Below the pieces are notes generated by a model. That model did no database searches. It was not told the origin of the DNA and saw only the letters and a program-made list of their open reading frames with translations. Positions 44,885 to 56,796 of a stretch of 64,000 nucleotides of DNA are shown here, piece after piece (position 1 is the first letter of the stretch; every line of letters starts with the position of its first letter). The stretch comes from Ascaphus truei. Taxonomy: Eukaryota > Chordata > Amphibia > Anura > Ascaphidae. The DNA is taken from positions 58,729-122,728 of the forward strand of contig WSYH01001184.1 of the NCBI GenBank assembly GCA_036426205.1. The letters are read 5' to 3'. A program made the position numbers and the translations under genes.

Positions 44885-46690
44885 TAATGTAACAATAAAA
44901 AAATAGGGTATTAAAATACTCCCAGGTGCACGGTGGGCTTCAAAATAAGAAGCACTACCTCATAGTAAAGCCAATACCCCTGGAGGGGGTAATGACCGGG
45001 CTGGATAGCCCAACAAAAATAGAAATTGAGCCTACTAGGAGGAAGGGAGCTTCTAATCCAGCTCACTCCTCCCATGACCATGCTACAATTATTAGCTATA
45101 TTAATAATGAAAAACACACACTCAGGATGAGCAAGTGCAAGTATAAAGCGACAACCACTGTGTATCAGTGGTTTAATTCTAATGTATCAAAAATGTGAAA
45201 TTTGGAGACTAAGTACACTAGCCCTTCAATCGCTCAACAAAGATAAGAAATTAGCCTACTATGATGAAGGGAGCTAGTAGTCCAACTCCACCCTCCCACG
45301 ACCACGCTACAATTAATATCTATAATAATGATAATATACAAATGATGAAAAAATGAAAATATGTAGTAACATAGCCACTGTAGATGTGGTGCTAGTGTAT
45401 ACAGATTGATATGCCTCCTGCTCCCAGATGCAGGTAAATAACTACATTCATATAGCCCACTCCAACACTTGTGGTACCAGCACGAGTGTGGTACATATAG
45501 ATAGTCCTGTGTCTTGCGGTTCGGCGAGAATCAATCTCAAAATCCTATAAACTATTGTGAAAAGTGCTGCCAATAGCACTGTACTGCCCTTGAGAGCTAG
45601 CAGCAATCCCGACAGCCGTTTCGCTTAGGCGCTTTCTCAAGGGATGTGAAGATCGTAGGCCGCTTGTATGAATTTAACTGCGCAAGGAGGGGGCTCGGCA
45701 AAGCGCCCTTGAATCACCATAAAAGGGGGAGGGGCCGTGATGACGTAACAGCTACCCATACTCAACTCAATCCTGCTGCGTGATAGGTTAGAAGATAAAC
45801 CAATCACCATCAGCAGTGCACTTGTGATTATGGAGCATGCGCAGTAGAAGTCTCTCAATAGAGGTTAGAAACCACTTGTAGCCTGTATTACAGTATTAGG
45901 TAAGCGGCTAACATAGATGAAATAATGGAGAGCACGACATACACTATAACAATAAAACGTGCAGTTGCACCAGAAACAAATGTGTCAATGTTGAGGAATG
46001 CAAGCCAAAAGGGTCCTGCTGTTCAATCCTACAGAAAAAGGGTGAATAAAAACCCCTCATTTAGACCCTTGGGGAATAGGGTCTGCAGGTCATAAATCCA
46101 CCTACATTCCCTCTGCAGGAGGATCTTTTCCCAGTCACCCTGTCTTTGGTCTATACTGAGAGGGTCTATGTCAAAGAATTTTAAGACCTGCATTTTGCCG
46201 TCATGCGCCTCATTAATATGCCTTGCTATGGATGTCTCCAGGTGGTTTTGGTCTAACCCCACGTGTTCCAAAATCCGAAATCTAAGCTGAAGATGGGTCT
46301 TGCCCACTTATTTCTTTCCGCAGTCACATGAGGCCATATAGATTACCCCAGTGGTAGTACAATTAATGAAGGTCCCAATGATAAACTCATTTGAGTTGTT
46401 CCAATTATGGAACCTTTTTCTGGCAACATGGTAGTAAAACATGTCTAGGCCAATGTTTTCATTATGCATGTTTGTGCACATTACACTGCCCTGCCCACTA
46501 GTCCTTGCATTGTACCGTATCATGTCCAGTAAAAGAAGCAGAAATAACATTCGTCAACCAGCATTCTTTATTTTTGTGAAATCTTGATTTATTTATATAT
46601 GCCACTACTGTGATAGTTAATATGCCTCCACCGCTGGGGTTATATATGATATGGGTTCGAGAAAAAAACACAAAATGCATACATTTTGAT
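44885..46690 (-). mobile_element. Penelope-like element 3' half with GIY-YIG endonuclease
   Basis: Minus-strand frame: GLDMFYYHVARKRFHNW, then CTTTGVIYMASCDCGKK (the GIY-YIG start, 46360-46310), VGKTHLQLRFRILEH and RECRWIYDLQTLFPKGLNEG to 46029. After the stop comes a long 3' region with 'cttgagaaagcgcctaagcg' and 'aaacgg' at 45610-45650. A roughly 220-bp internal duplication (about 45024-45090 against 45245-45325) lies in the left part. One frameshift lies inside the domain. The L1 inserted at its left end. Confidence 0.82.
46029..46550 (-). pseudogene. Penelope GIY-YIG endonuclease domain
   Basis: GIY-YIG nucleases cut the target DNA for Penelope retroelements. Seen: G-V-I-Y, 'CDCGKK' with metal-binding-type Cys pair, 'VGKT' with catalytic region, Arg and Glu/His downstream (RFRILEH), and the C-terminal 'RWIYDLQTLFPKGLN'. 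The frame changes between 46308 and 46307, which breaks the domain. Confidence 0.8.
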
Positions 46691-49285
46691 TAATATGAGT
46701 TTTTCCACATAAAACTCACTTCAATGCTGCATGAAATAGTATTATATAGTACATTAATACATTAGGGAAATATTGTAGTTTAACAAACAATCACCCTCAA
46801 TACTGTAACTAGAGATGTGGACCTAATAAACACTCTCAGTATACAACACAGCTCACCTATTAAATATCATTGAAAGGACAAGAAAAGGGCAACCTTAAAT
46901 AGTTTGGGATTTCCCATACTGTAGTCATGTATTGCTTGTGCTGCACAAAATTAAAATGTAAAGTATCATTTTGATCATATTTTGTTTGTGCACTCCTTTA
47001 CTTTTGTCTTTTCTGAGTCAGTCTTTAATTGCTGGTGCAGTGCTGGAGGAAAAGGCAGGGGCCATACAGCTGCCATGCAGTATTACCGAAGTTAAGTTTT
47101 CAGAGAGCCCCGGCCGCACACACATTTAGTTACTCTCAATCTTAGTTAAATAATCTTTTTATTTGCAGGTGACCAAAATCTGTATCAGAGTCAAAATTCC
47201 ATCTTATTTGTTTCTATAACTACTGGTAGTTAACAAATCAGTGGCGACTACAAGTCTTCATATCTTCTAAAAAGCATGTCCTTAAGGAGCTCCGATTGTG
47301 AACGTCATGGAGATGCAGCAAACTGAAGTGATGAGGATACATTAAGTGACTCCTGAAATGAGAGTTTGCTTGGGAGCGACGACGATTGCAATCAAGAGAT
47401 TGACATGACAAATGCTGATGAAGAATTTGACAAAGATGTGCAGCGATGAGTTCTCCATGGATGCCGGCTGAATATGAGCATACTGCAGAGCAGATATTGG
47501 CTAGATCTTGAACGTTGGTGCCAGCGGTAGAAGCAGCATGCTGTGGGTGAGAAAGGTTGCATGAAACGCAGCCCAGAGGAAGGCGTTTCCAAGGAAGACT
47601 CCACCTCAATGCGTCATGTCCTGAGAAAGGGGGGATGTTTATTGATAGTGTCACAAGGGCTTCACTCTGAGGGAAAAGATATGTGAGGGACTTAGAGATA
47701 ACTTCCTCCCTCTGCCAGGATCAGGATACCATGCTTAAGGTTCTTCTAAGGTGTTTCTAGTCCACTCCTAATTACAGCAGGGTTGAAAAGGCAGGAAGGT
47801 ACTCCCTGTCAGTTCTCTATAACATGTAAGGAGACATGTTCACATTCCAAGAAAGACTGACTGGAGACAGCAGGACTTCACAGCGTGCAACAGAGGCTTG
47901 CTGAAGAAGCAGGGATGCACATTTTGGAAACACTGCCTGCAGACATACTGTATGCTGGTTATTTACGCCACGATATCATAAATATTGTAACCTGTTTTCA
48001 CAGGCCAGGAAATAAAGGACAGTTTCTGTTGGAATAAGTGGTTTAAGAGTCCTTTACTGACCCAACCAGGAGATCACCCTGTTATATATGCATTATAATA
48101 TTATGGTTTCTTGCATAGGGATCCAGAATGCTGTTTGATGGGGTCTGTTCTTTGGGTATGGTATCTTTTGAAAATATTGGAATTTTCATGCTAAGATAGC
48201 CATCCCTCTAACACTGCCACAATTAAAACTATAATTACAGAGAGTTGCTATTTAGGTAACAGTTACCCTATTTGATTTTTTGTCTTTTCCTGTTTTTCAG
48301 TTTCTTAACTTCTGCCTTGACAAATGTAATAATATCTGGATAACAGCTCACTTCGTGTCCCGTTTCTTGTTCAAATATGTCGTCACTTTTGTATTGTCAG
48401 ACAAAAAACCCTACTAGGTAACTTTGTAATCTGCCTGCACATAATCTCTTAGAATACAACACTGTTCTCGTTTCCAAAATATTGATTGGAAGACCATTTC
48501 TAAATCTGACCGTGTGCTCTGTGCTACAGTAGCTTTGTGAGAGTATAGGCCCAATACCTCTGGAGGCTTGCATCCAGAGAGAGTTATCCATTTTTCAAGA
48601 TGCACTACTTTTCTAGTAAGATTAAATTTATAATTCCCATTGCTGCCTCTGCAAGAAATTCTATCATTAGACAGGAAAGCCATGAGAGCTTCTTGCATAG
48701 GCAGCTACAGTATTTAAAGTAAAGATGTAGCCAACTAACGTTGCCTGAGGTCAGAAGTTGCCAGCGGAAATTGACTGCAGAAATCTGCAGCTGTGGAGAA
48801 AGCTGCAGCTACACCTTAAATGGAGCCAAAATAAAAAAAATCCTGCAGTTTAAAGGAAAGTAAGAAAGTCTACTTCAGCTCTTATCTTCTGGATTTCTGT
48901 CATAGGATCCTAAAAGACAGCCTGAAGAACACATGAAGCCTTGCCCAGGGTCAAGCCCCTATGGATGCCAACATGTCACCCAGCACATTAAAAAGTTTTC
49001 TGACTGTCAGTTACTGTTCAACTCTTAGTTGAACACCCTGTTTACTTAATTGTGCTATCCTTTTTTCTGTCCTGAACACCCATTCTGCTTGACCCCAACA
49101 TCTATTCCCAGGTAGGTACAAGAAATAAAGTAGGGCGTATCGGTCAATTAATGGAATTTCTCCCTACCATGAAGTCTAAATCTTGTCCCTGCAGAGGGAG
49201 AAGTAGCATCTCCCCATAACATGCACTGCCATGGAAAACACCCAGGAAAGTCATTAATTTTAAGAAGTGATTTACTTCTACCTTA
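46691..49285. other. Unassigned intronic sequence
   Basis: 2.6 kb without a recognised domain. 47238-47654 has a 138-residue minus-strand frame and overlapping frames with no motif. 47700-48100 has LTR-like traits ('ccaggaaataaaggacagtt') but no matching ends. I see no exon with convincing splice sites and homology. Confidence 0.45.
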
Positions 49286-49772
49286 GGGCCTTATGCAGAG
49301 AGCATAGAATTTTAAAATTGGCGAATTTCATAAAAAGTAGCTTTTTTGGAGAGTTTTATTCTCCATATGCAGAAAAGTGCGAATTCTGCTATGTTTAACA
49401 TGGATGCGTGTGGCGAGTTTAAATTGGCGAGATGCGCGCTTCAGAAACGTGTAAAAACAAATTCGCGCCTTTTTTTCCCCTTTACTATAGGCGGCGAGCG
49501 CCATCTTGCCATCTTTTCCTGGTGCGGCAAAAATGCGAGAATCGCGGCATTTTTTGGCGCGAACAGCCGCTTTATGCCGTTCGCACCTCTCTGCATTCGG
49601 AGAGTTTTAAAAATGGCGAGATGGAGGTTCTCGCCAGCCGCGAGGCGAGTTTTAGCAATTGAAAAAACAAAATGGCGCGTTTTTCGGAACTCGCCATTTT
49701 CTGCCGGTTTCTGCGCGAAATTGTACAAAAAATGGCGAATTTCGAAATAACGATGCTCTCTGCATAAGGCCC
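49286..49772. mobile_element. Harbinger-type MITE
   Basis: 487 bp with perfect terminal inverted repeats GGGCCTTATGCAGAGAGCAT, flanked by the 3-bp duplication TTA on each side, the signature of PIF/Harbinger elements. The interior is GC-rich with many 'ggcga' and 'tcgcc' segments, capable of extra pairing. Open frames inside are overlapping shadows. Confidence 0.88.
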
Positions 49773-49914
49773 TTAGTCGTTTAACAAACCTTATTTTTTT
49801 TGCCAAAACGGAGATAAAAACAACTAGACAAAGGCTCTTTAAAGATCATTTAAAGTAACGCTTCTGATTGACCAGGCAGTGACATTAATGTGCGGGTCAT
49901 CCCTTAAGGTTGGA

Positions 49915-50275
49915 AAAAGGATATTTCACCAGCAACAAAGGAAAGGGTTCTTTGCAGTAAGGGCAGCTAAAATATAGTATTCATTACCCATGGAGAATGT
50001 GATGGAAGATACAATAGATATCTTATAGGTATCATTAGATATCTTATGAGGTATCATTAGATAATATTCACTGGGGTTTTTTGTTTGCCTGGGGCTCAAG
50101 AGGGTGTCATAAAACACACAGAAAAAGGAGGAAAAAAAGAGGGATTGGTATTTGACCAATATACTGTAAGTACAAATACAGGATAAAGTATCTGTCATCT
50201 AACTTTAACATAGGTTGAACTTTATGAATGTCCTTTTTCAAACTCATGTATGTTACTATCTAAAAATGCACTACT
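49915..50275 (+). mobile_element. CR1 3'-end fragment
   Basis: Plus-strand peptide FFAVRAAKI..YSLPMENVME is the CR1 C-terminus (compare FTVRAIKMWNSLPMETVM near 19590 minus), followed by the UTR phrase 'ggggttttttgtttgcct' and the end 'aggttgaactttatgaatg'. 5'-truncated. Confidence 0.75.
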
Positions 50276-51965
50276 CATAGTTACTACAGAATGTAACTGA
50301 ATAATGCTTGGTGGCCTTTTTAGCTACACTTAGATGATCATTTCAACCTGTAACATATTGACAAGTAGTGGCAACTAGGGGATTAACCTTTAATGTACTG
50401 TACCAGGCTGCCCCTACCATCACACTCCCCACCACCTACAAGATGAAACCTCTGGGCAGGCAACCACTATGGCTGTTCCCTTAGCTCGAGGAAGGTTCTG
50501 ACCTAGCGCTTGGGGTTGGGGTCATTTTGTCTGGAGAGGCTGCCGACATTCAATGTGTTTGTTGTCATTCTTGTGTTATATGGTAAAATCATATTCTTGA
50601 CGGTCTGAGCACCACCACAATAATATGCTGTTCTCTACAAAGACCCGGTGTAGCCATCTTCGGGGGCTATAGTCTGTAACAACCGTACAGATATTTCAGA
50701 TCTCCGGTTCTCCAGGAAGGTGTTATAAGTCTAACTGGTTTTACCAATGCAAAGTCTGTTACAGACTGAAATGCTCAATGAATCCTACACATTTTGCAAT
50801 CAAGATTCTTCAGGGACACATAGCTGGAGAACCGGAAAGCCAACATATCACAAAACTGACTGTGAATACGTGATGCAGTAATTGGTGTCAGAGCTTGCCA
50901 CTCACCATCATCCTGAGATCAGGAGAGCTGTAGTATCGCGAGGCACGTGATGGTGAAGTAGCAGAGTGATCGGTTGGTGTCGGAGTGGTTTTGTGAAGAC
51001 TGTTGTGCTTGCTAAGCCACTGTTCCTAAAATGCTGTTTTACATTTTTTAAATGTGACTTCAATGTAATCAGGTTACCCTTGAATCTCTTTTATATTTCA
51101 AGGCAATTTTAGGCTATGTTTTGTTCTTTCCTATCTTCTCTTCCACATTACATATTTCCATGAGAGGAGTGGATCTTCCTGGAGATCGCATTTTTCATCT
51201 ATTATCTGTGAATACCATCTAAGAGATTGGCAGACTTATACCTTTTCTCAAAGTCATCCATTTTTATTGCAAATCCCATGCAAGAGGGATTAACAATAAG
51301 AATGAACAATTCAACAGTCATTCCTATTATAATCAGTACTTATAGTGGTGAAAGTACTTTTATGGCTGCAGGGAAAGTGAGGAAGTTTAGAACTGAATTT
51401 CCATTAATTTGATTGCGTTATTTTTGTATTTGGTCATATACTGTAGTATGTCACGATTTATTGCACATGCACTTGTTTAATATCATTAATCGGATTGTTT
51501 CATTCTATTTTAAATTAACGTTCTATAGAGTGTCACATTTATATATGCTTTTTATATATGATTTATTGCACTTATTTATTGATTTCAATACACATACATA
51601 TTGAGGACACAATTATATTTCTACATATATTTGTATTCATTACACTGAGCTCCACATTTTGGTATATGGTGTATATCTGTTAGCGCTGGTTTCCACATAA
51701 ACTATGCCATACAGCTATGGCTTCAATTTTGGAAGCACCCAGACAATAGCCAAACACTCCTTCTCAATAGTTGTGTAAGCAACCTCCTGCTCCAGCAGTT
51801 TCTATCTGAGGTTTAAAAAATGTAGTAGTCCTTGAAAAGGAGCTGGGGCTCAAGAAAAAAGAGGGTGTAATAAAACACACAGAAAAAGGAGGAAAAAAAG
51901 AGGGATTGGTATTTGATCCCTTTTTCTTATTTCCTTATTTCTTTGAATCCTTATTAATGTTCATA
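50276..51965. other. Intronic sequence with LTR trace and duplicated segment
   Basis: 50285-50400 resembles 55700-55810 (both have 'taatgcttgg.(g/a)gcc' then 'tagtggcaac'-like and 'ttaacct' phrases), so both are fragments of one LTR family. 51843-51918 repeats 50087-50158 almost exactly ('aaaacacacagaaaaaggag' and following). The rest is unassigned. Confidence 0.5.
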
Positions 51966-52364
51966 CACTGGCGACACACTTTATTCGAGCTCGGCTAGTC
52001 CCACGAATTCGGGTATACCCGGGTGTATTGAGGTTTGTGACTGTTTTCTGCCCGAGTGCATTGAGGTATTTTCCAGGCAGGGATTGAAGCATTTTATTCC
52101 CGCTGGCTGCAATACTGCACAGTATATATATATATATACTGCATTACAATTCATGAATTTATGCCATCTGGTAGACACGCGAAACATTGCAGCCTATTAA
52201 ATCCTAATCATTATCATTTAACAGATCAGCCACCCGTCAGCCAGGCATGAACCCAGGCTGGGAAGGCAAATGCAACGGGGCTTGTCAGAGGTGAGGAGCG
52301 GCGCATTCCAGGTATCTGCCAGGTACATACTGGGTATTTGCTCGAATAAAGTGTGTCGGTGCAG
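51966..52364. mobile_element. TA-flanked MITE, copy 2
   Basis: Same ends and interior as the copies at 39616 and 60089 with only a few differences (an extra TA pair in the central 'tatatata' and scattered substitutions). TA on both sides. Confidence 0.93.
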
Positions 52365-52616
52365 TATTATAAAGGGGTATATACTTGCAGTTTCCATAAA
52401 CCACATATAGTTGACATGGGCTAGTTAACAAATGAGGAGGATGCCTACAGGGCTCTTTCTGTATAAGAATGTATAGAAGACAGGCAAAAGGAAATTGTGT
52501 TCAAGATTTCATCTAGAACTCTGGTGATTGAAAAAACTAAGCCCAATATAATGAGTCAAAACTCAAAAAAGAGACTCATGTGTTGCTTGCGGAGAGTCCT
52601 TTGAGTGAATGGGTAT

Positions 52617-53846
52617 ATGTGACAGTGGGGGTAGCCAGCCTTCATAATAAAAGTGAAGCCCGGAATATGTTTGTTTTGACCCTATGTGTTTTAGGTACAA
52701 AACTGGGACTTCAGGAACGGGATCTTAATAGTTGATACTAGGGGGCAAAAAGGGTTAAAATGTATATAAAATGTTCGAGGACAAAGTTACCCGTTTACCC
52801 ATCATTTTACCTGCAAATCACGCCCGATTTGTGGATATGTGTATGCATTTTAATCTCGTTATGTTTCCCTATTAATATTCCCAACAGTTATTGAAACGGT
52901 ATTAAAACTTGGCTGTCAAAAGCCAAGTTTTATCATCCAAATCCCTGAGCCCAGGTTAGAGAAAGAATTTTAAAATGTGGATTCATCTCTATGGAAGCAG
53001 TCCCGGTAACTTGATTAGTCGAGATGCCTGCATAGAGATAGTGGATCAAATGGGAGGATGGGAGTAGCGAGGTGTCGGGCCATCTGGTTGAGTGGGGAAG
53101 GGCAGAGAACCAGGTCCAGAGACAAATGCTCCCCACGGGGAAGTCTCTGTTCTCCCAGACACTGTGGAGCATCCCCAGCAGGAGGTATTGGACGAGCAAG
53201 GGGAAGCCGTTGCTGGCAGGCACGGTTTCCATTGGCCAGTTCAAATTTCCCACTCAATGGCTACCTGAGCCCCTCAATATGCCCCCCTCCTCTGACAAGT
53301 GCAGCAAGCCCAGCATCTCACTTGTGAGTGGTGGTTGCACTACGATCTGTGCGCTGGTTGGTCGTCAGTCCCTGTTCCATGTTAGACATAGGACACCGAC
53401 GTCAACAGTATGTATGGGGGCTGCTTGATCAGAGAACCAGTCCATCTTGACTATTCCTAGGCTTAGTGAAGCAGAGACGGGGTAAGCACTAGGCATTGAT
53501 GTGCCAGAGAAGCCTAGCCAAGAACAAGTCCTAGGGACGCGGCCAAGTTCTAACTAACGAACGAAGACCCGGCCTGTGGGGGAAAGCCAGGTATCAATCC
53601 CGTAGATGTGGTGTTCCTGGATGGGGAGCAGACAAGGTAAGCCTTCCTAAAGCAGACGCCCTGCACCTAGTGAGGCTAGAAACTACCCCCAGACTCCCAG
53701 TTAAGCGTGTATTCCCTGTTTTTGTGTTACATTTTATGCCTGCTTGTTTTACCAGAATAAACCCCATTTTATTCCACTACTGTGTCATGCCTGGTGAATT
53801 GATCCCAGAAGCCATATGGATCTGGGCACAAACATAGGCTCGGCAA
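52617..53846. mobile_element. Long LTR-like sequence, second family member
   Basis: Homologous by eye to 4421-5632 over most of its length, with shared CCAAT-like 'cattggc', 'gacgccctgcac' and 'accccattttatt' blocks. It adjoins minus-strand gag remains at 53850-55180, in the position of a 3' LTR. TG/CA ends are plausible ('tgtgacagtggggg' to 'ctcggcaaca') but no target duplication was found. Confidence 0.55.
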
Positions 53847-53849
53847 CAC

Positions 53850-55180
53850 GCTGTCTCATGCCCTCTAAGGTTGGAACAGACTGCAAGTCTTCCCGGAAAG
53901 CATAGCTTTGCTCCGTAATCTCGTCCATAGTCACACAGTCAGAGATACGGAGGTTGTCATGTCAGGCTCTCTTCGGCTTACTTCACTTGTTTCCGGGACA
54001 TCTAAAACATGCTGGCTCCAAGGATCCAAGACCGTTGGCTAGGGGTTGGAGCCCAGGCCTGCTCCCCAATCGAGGTCACGGGGATGGACCATGGGGCTCC
54101 GTCAGCTAATTGGGCAAAATCTGCTATGACATTAACAAGCCAGGCTGCATGGAAGTCGTGGCGACCACAGTGTCATGTAAACCGGCTGCCAGCATCATGC
54201 CCATGGTCACTGGGTGGAGATGGATCATCCGGTTGTTGAGTCTGTTGTCTCTGATGGCAGCAACGGTTGACTCAGAGGTAATAACTGTTTGCTGGCTGCA
54301 GGGGGGATTTGCTGGCTCCAGGGGGGGTTGGTGGCGCAGTGCATGGTATGGACAGCCTGTTGCCACTCTCCAGTCAGTGACACCTCTATGTAGGCAATCT
54401 GTAGGGGTAGCATAATGCGGTCCAAGACTAGGGTTAGCTGTTCGGGCTGCGGAAGGGCAATCAACCCATATATACTGGCTACCCAGTGCCGTAGGTAGTG
54501 GGAAAGTCAAGAGACAAATGACACGAGTATCTTAGGGGCAGTGCGGTGTCCGAAACTGGGTTCAGTAAGTAAGCCTCCAGCGTGGTGGCATTTTGGGATA
54601 GCAGTACTCTCTTGACAACTTCATAGTCAACAGCCTTCTTCAATTGATCTCTTGGAATGCCTGCGCCACTTTACCACTAAGCTGGGGGGACAGAAATGTC
54701 CCCCTATCAACTGACTGTAGCTATACCTGCCCATGGATGTCCTTCTTACCTTTGCCAAGTTGGGAAAATTGGTATTGGTGAGACACGGGGACAGACTGGC
54801 CTCAGAGTCCCTATCGCTGGACGTGATCTCGCTGCAAGGAGATCGGCTGTTAGCCTGCTACAGGCTGGCACTCCCACATTGAAAAGCAACAAGGCATTCA
54901 TCTGCCATGGGGTTTGGCCGCAAAAGAGCAAGCATAGTCAGAGGGACTCTGCGGGTCCCTGGGACACCAGCATCACTGGACTCACTTCCAGAGCTGAGGG
55001 TATGGATCCTTGGAATGGCCACAGTAGCCAAGAGACTGTCTGTGCTGAGCTCCCAGTCATCTGCAGACCCCTCGGTTTCAGGCTGCAACAACCTGCAGAG
55101 GAGGTCCACTTTGGTTAAGTACTTGGTGGGAAATCAGAGTTCCACACATTGGGTCGCTAGTTCCTCTTTGGCCCAACCAC
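53850..55180 (-). pseudogene. Gypsy-type gag remains
   Basis: The minus strand gives LSGKVAQAFQEI at about 54690-54650. Nearby, in a shifted frame, come KAVDYEVVKRVLLSQNATTL (about 54635-54575) and EAYLLNP. This is the conserved 'L-x-G-x-A-x-x-A ... D-Y-x-x-V-K-x-x-I/L' capsid region of Gmr1-related and SCAN-like gags. The remaining frames on both strands are degenerate. No pol follows before the LTR at 53846, so pol is deleted. Confidence 0.55.
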
Positions 55181-56329
55181 GCAACTGACCAGCTATATTT
55201 TTCGTCAATCAATCAACTAAACTAACTGGGGGAATAATTTATTGCTTGTACGCTGCATGGGGTTACTGTAAAACTTGATTCTGAGGTTGCAAAAATCAAG
55301 ACCCACTCAGTGCTGAAACGCCCACAAGAATTCCAGCCTTGAGACTAACGATCCCATTGCTGCTACCAGAAATTACATATGTCACAATTGGGGTTGACCA
55401 AGCAGTGTGGCCTCAGGGAGAGGGAAATATGATCTGGCCAATAGGATGGGGCTAGGACCAAGGCAACGCTCCCTGGTTTCAGCTCCATAATTCACGCAGG
55501 GCAAAACGCCTCACTGACGGGAGGGAAAGAGTGCAGATTATGGCTTTGTCTCAACATTGCACCCGGTCTAAATATGAACAGTCCTTGGATTCATTGTATG
55601 CTGACCTAGTTAAGTGAATTAGAGGCGCAACATAAAATGAATTCTACAGAAAATTTCACAGTCAACACATTGAATAAACTTTTCCATAAGATGACTGAGG
55701 GTATATATTTTAATAGTGCTTGGCAGCCATTTTGGCAACACCTAAATGCCATTCCGACCTTTAACATAGATCACCATCTTGACAGGTAGGGGCAACCAGC
55801 TGGTTTAACCTTCATGCAAGGGCTATAAACCGACTTCCAATGTTTTATGTCAGAAGACTGCTTAGTAAATATGGACCTATGTGTTTCACGGCTTGGTAAG
55901 CATTCTGATTAAAGCAATACTTATTTATTATTGCGTCTGGAACTTTTGAAACCTGCCTGTTCGTATTCACTGAAGGTCATACTCAAGGTACATGTTTCTC
56001 TCGCTCTACCTATTCCTCTTCTCTCTGAGAGTCTCTCAGAGGAGAAGAGGAATACAGATGCCCCTGAGGAAAAAGGAGTAGAGCCCAGTACAGTCTGAGG
56101 TTATTGTGATAACAAGCTATAGATTAAGAAAAATATGCATTGTATCATTAAAAATACCTTTCTTCTTTTAAGAGAAGGAAATGCTCAGGGGAAACAATAT
56201 TAGCATTATATGAGAACCTCATTAAGGCTTCTGGGTGGGATTGTTGTTTAATAAAGTTTAAAAAATTAATCAATAACAGCTCATTATAAATCAATCTGCA
56301 CAATAACCATCAATACTAGAATTAATGAA
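55181..56329. other. Intronic sequence, LTR fragment and hairpin
   Basis: 55690-55990 is the LTR-like sequence shared with 50285-50400. A near-perfect hairpin lies at 56011-56053. The remainder is unassigned. Confidence 0.45.
56011..56053. repeat. Near-perfect 43-bp hairpin
   Basis: 'tattcctcttctc' pairs with 'gagaagaggaata', extended inward by 'tctgagag' and 'tctcaga', giving a stem of about 20 bp with a very small loop. It is possibly a chance CT/GA palindrome. Confidence 0.6.
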
Positions 56330-56679
56330 CAGATGCAGCGGCCGTTATTCGAACAAATCACGGCGCCGTTTTCGTGTGCGCTGCTGTACTCCACGCGGCA
56401 TTAACGCCGCCAATCGCCCCAGGCACATGTATTTATCGCGGTTCCTTTGTTTGAATTTCATGGATTGTGTGCAATTGAATGCAATGAAATGAATGAATTG
56501 TAATGTGTACAGTACTGTGCTGCTGTGTAAATTTCAGGTGTTTAAAAGCCAGAACAATAAAATGCCATTTTCTGAACTCGCGTCTTAAGGCGGTATGGTT
56601 GAAAGAAATCCTGCGCCATGACATGGGTATTCCGAGGTATACACCACGTGAAGTGTTTCAATAACAGCCGCTGCATCTG
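56330..56679. mobile_element. 350-bp MITE next to exon A
   Basis: Terminal inverted repeats CAGATGCAGCGGCCGTTATT and (reverse) CAGATGCAGCGGCTGTTATT. TA follows the right end; the left flank is 'aa', possibly a mutated TA. The 'GC(A)GCGGC.GTTATTCGAA' core resembles the right end of the 4.7-kb element at 28149-32844, suggesting the same superfamily. It ends 22 bp from the exon A donor. Confidence 0.8.
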
Positions 56680-56701
56680 TATAATATACTAAACTGGTTA
56701 C

Positions 56702-56796
56702 CTTTGATCCAATGAGAGTGTACAACCATTGAATAGTTTCATTGTGGTTTATTATTCCATTCATTCCATCAACATATAGCATGATTTGTCCCAAAG
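56702..56796 (-). CDS. FHOD3: FHOD3-like formin exon A (FH3 region, most 5' exon in window)
   Basis: A 95-bp exon with acceptor 'tctctctttacag' and donor GTAACC. The first codon is completed from the previous exon (Ala expected), then [20 protein letters not shown] and [11 protein letters not shown], ending in phase 0 before exon B (FRLVVKT). The 'LGQ-MLYVDGM' to 'IQWLYTL' block is characteristic of FHOD formins and distinguishes them from DIAPH, DAAM, FMNL and INF2. The upstream exon was not found in the remaining 7.2 kb, so this intron extends past the window. A MITE lies 22 bp beyond the donor. Confidence 0.9.

Noticed and set aside
47238..47654. 138-residue minus-strand frame as a candidate gene
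   Set aside because: No recognisable domain, no splice or start context, and overlapping alternative frames. Left as unassigned sequence.
54696..55118. 140-residue plus-strand frame
   Set aside because: Overlaps the minus-strand gag remains, where the conserved capsid pattern is found; no motif in this frame.
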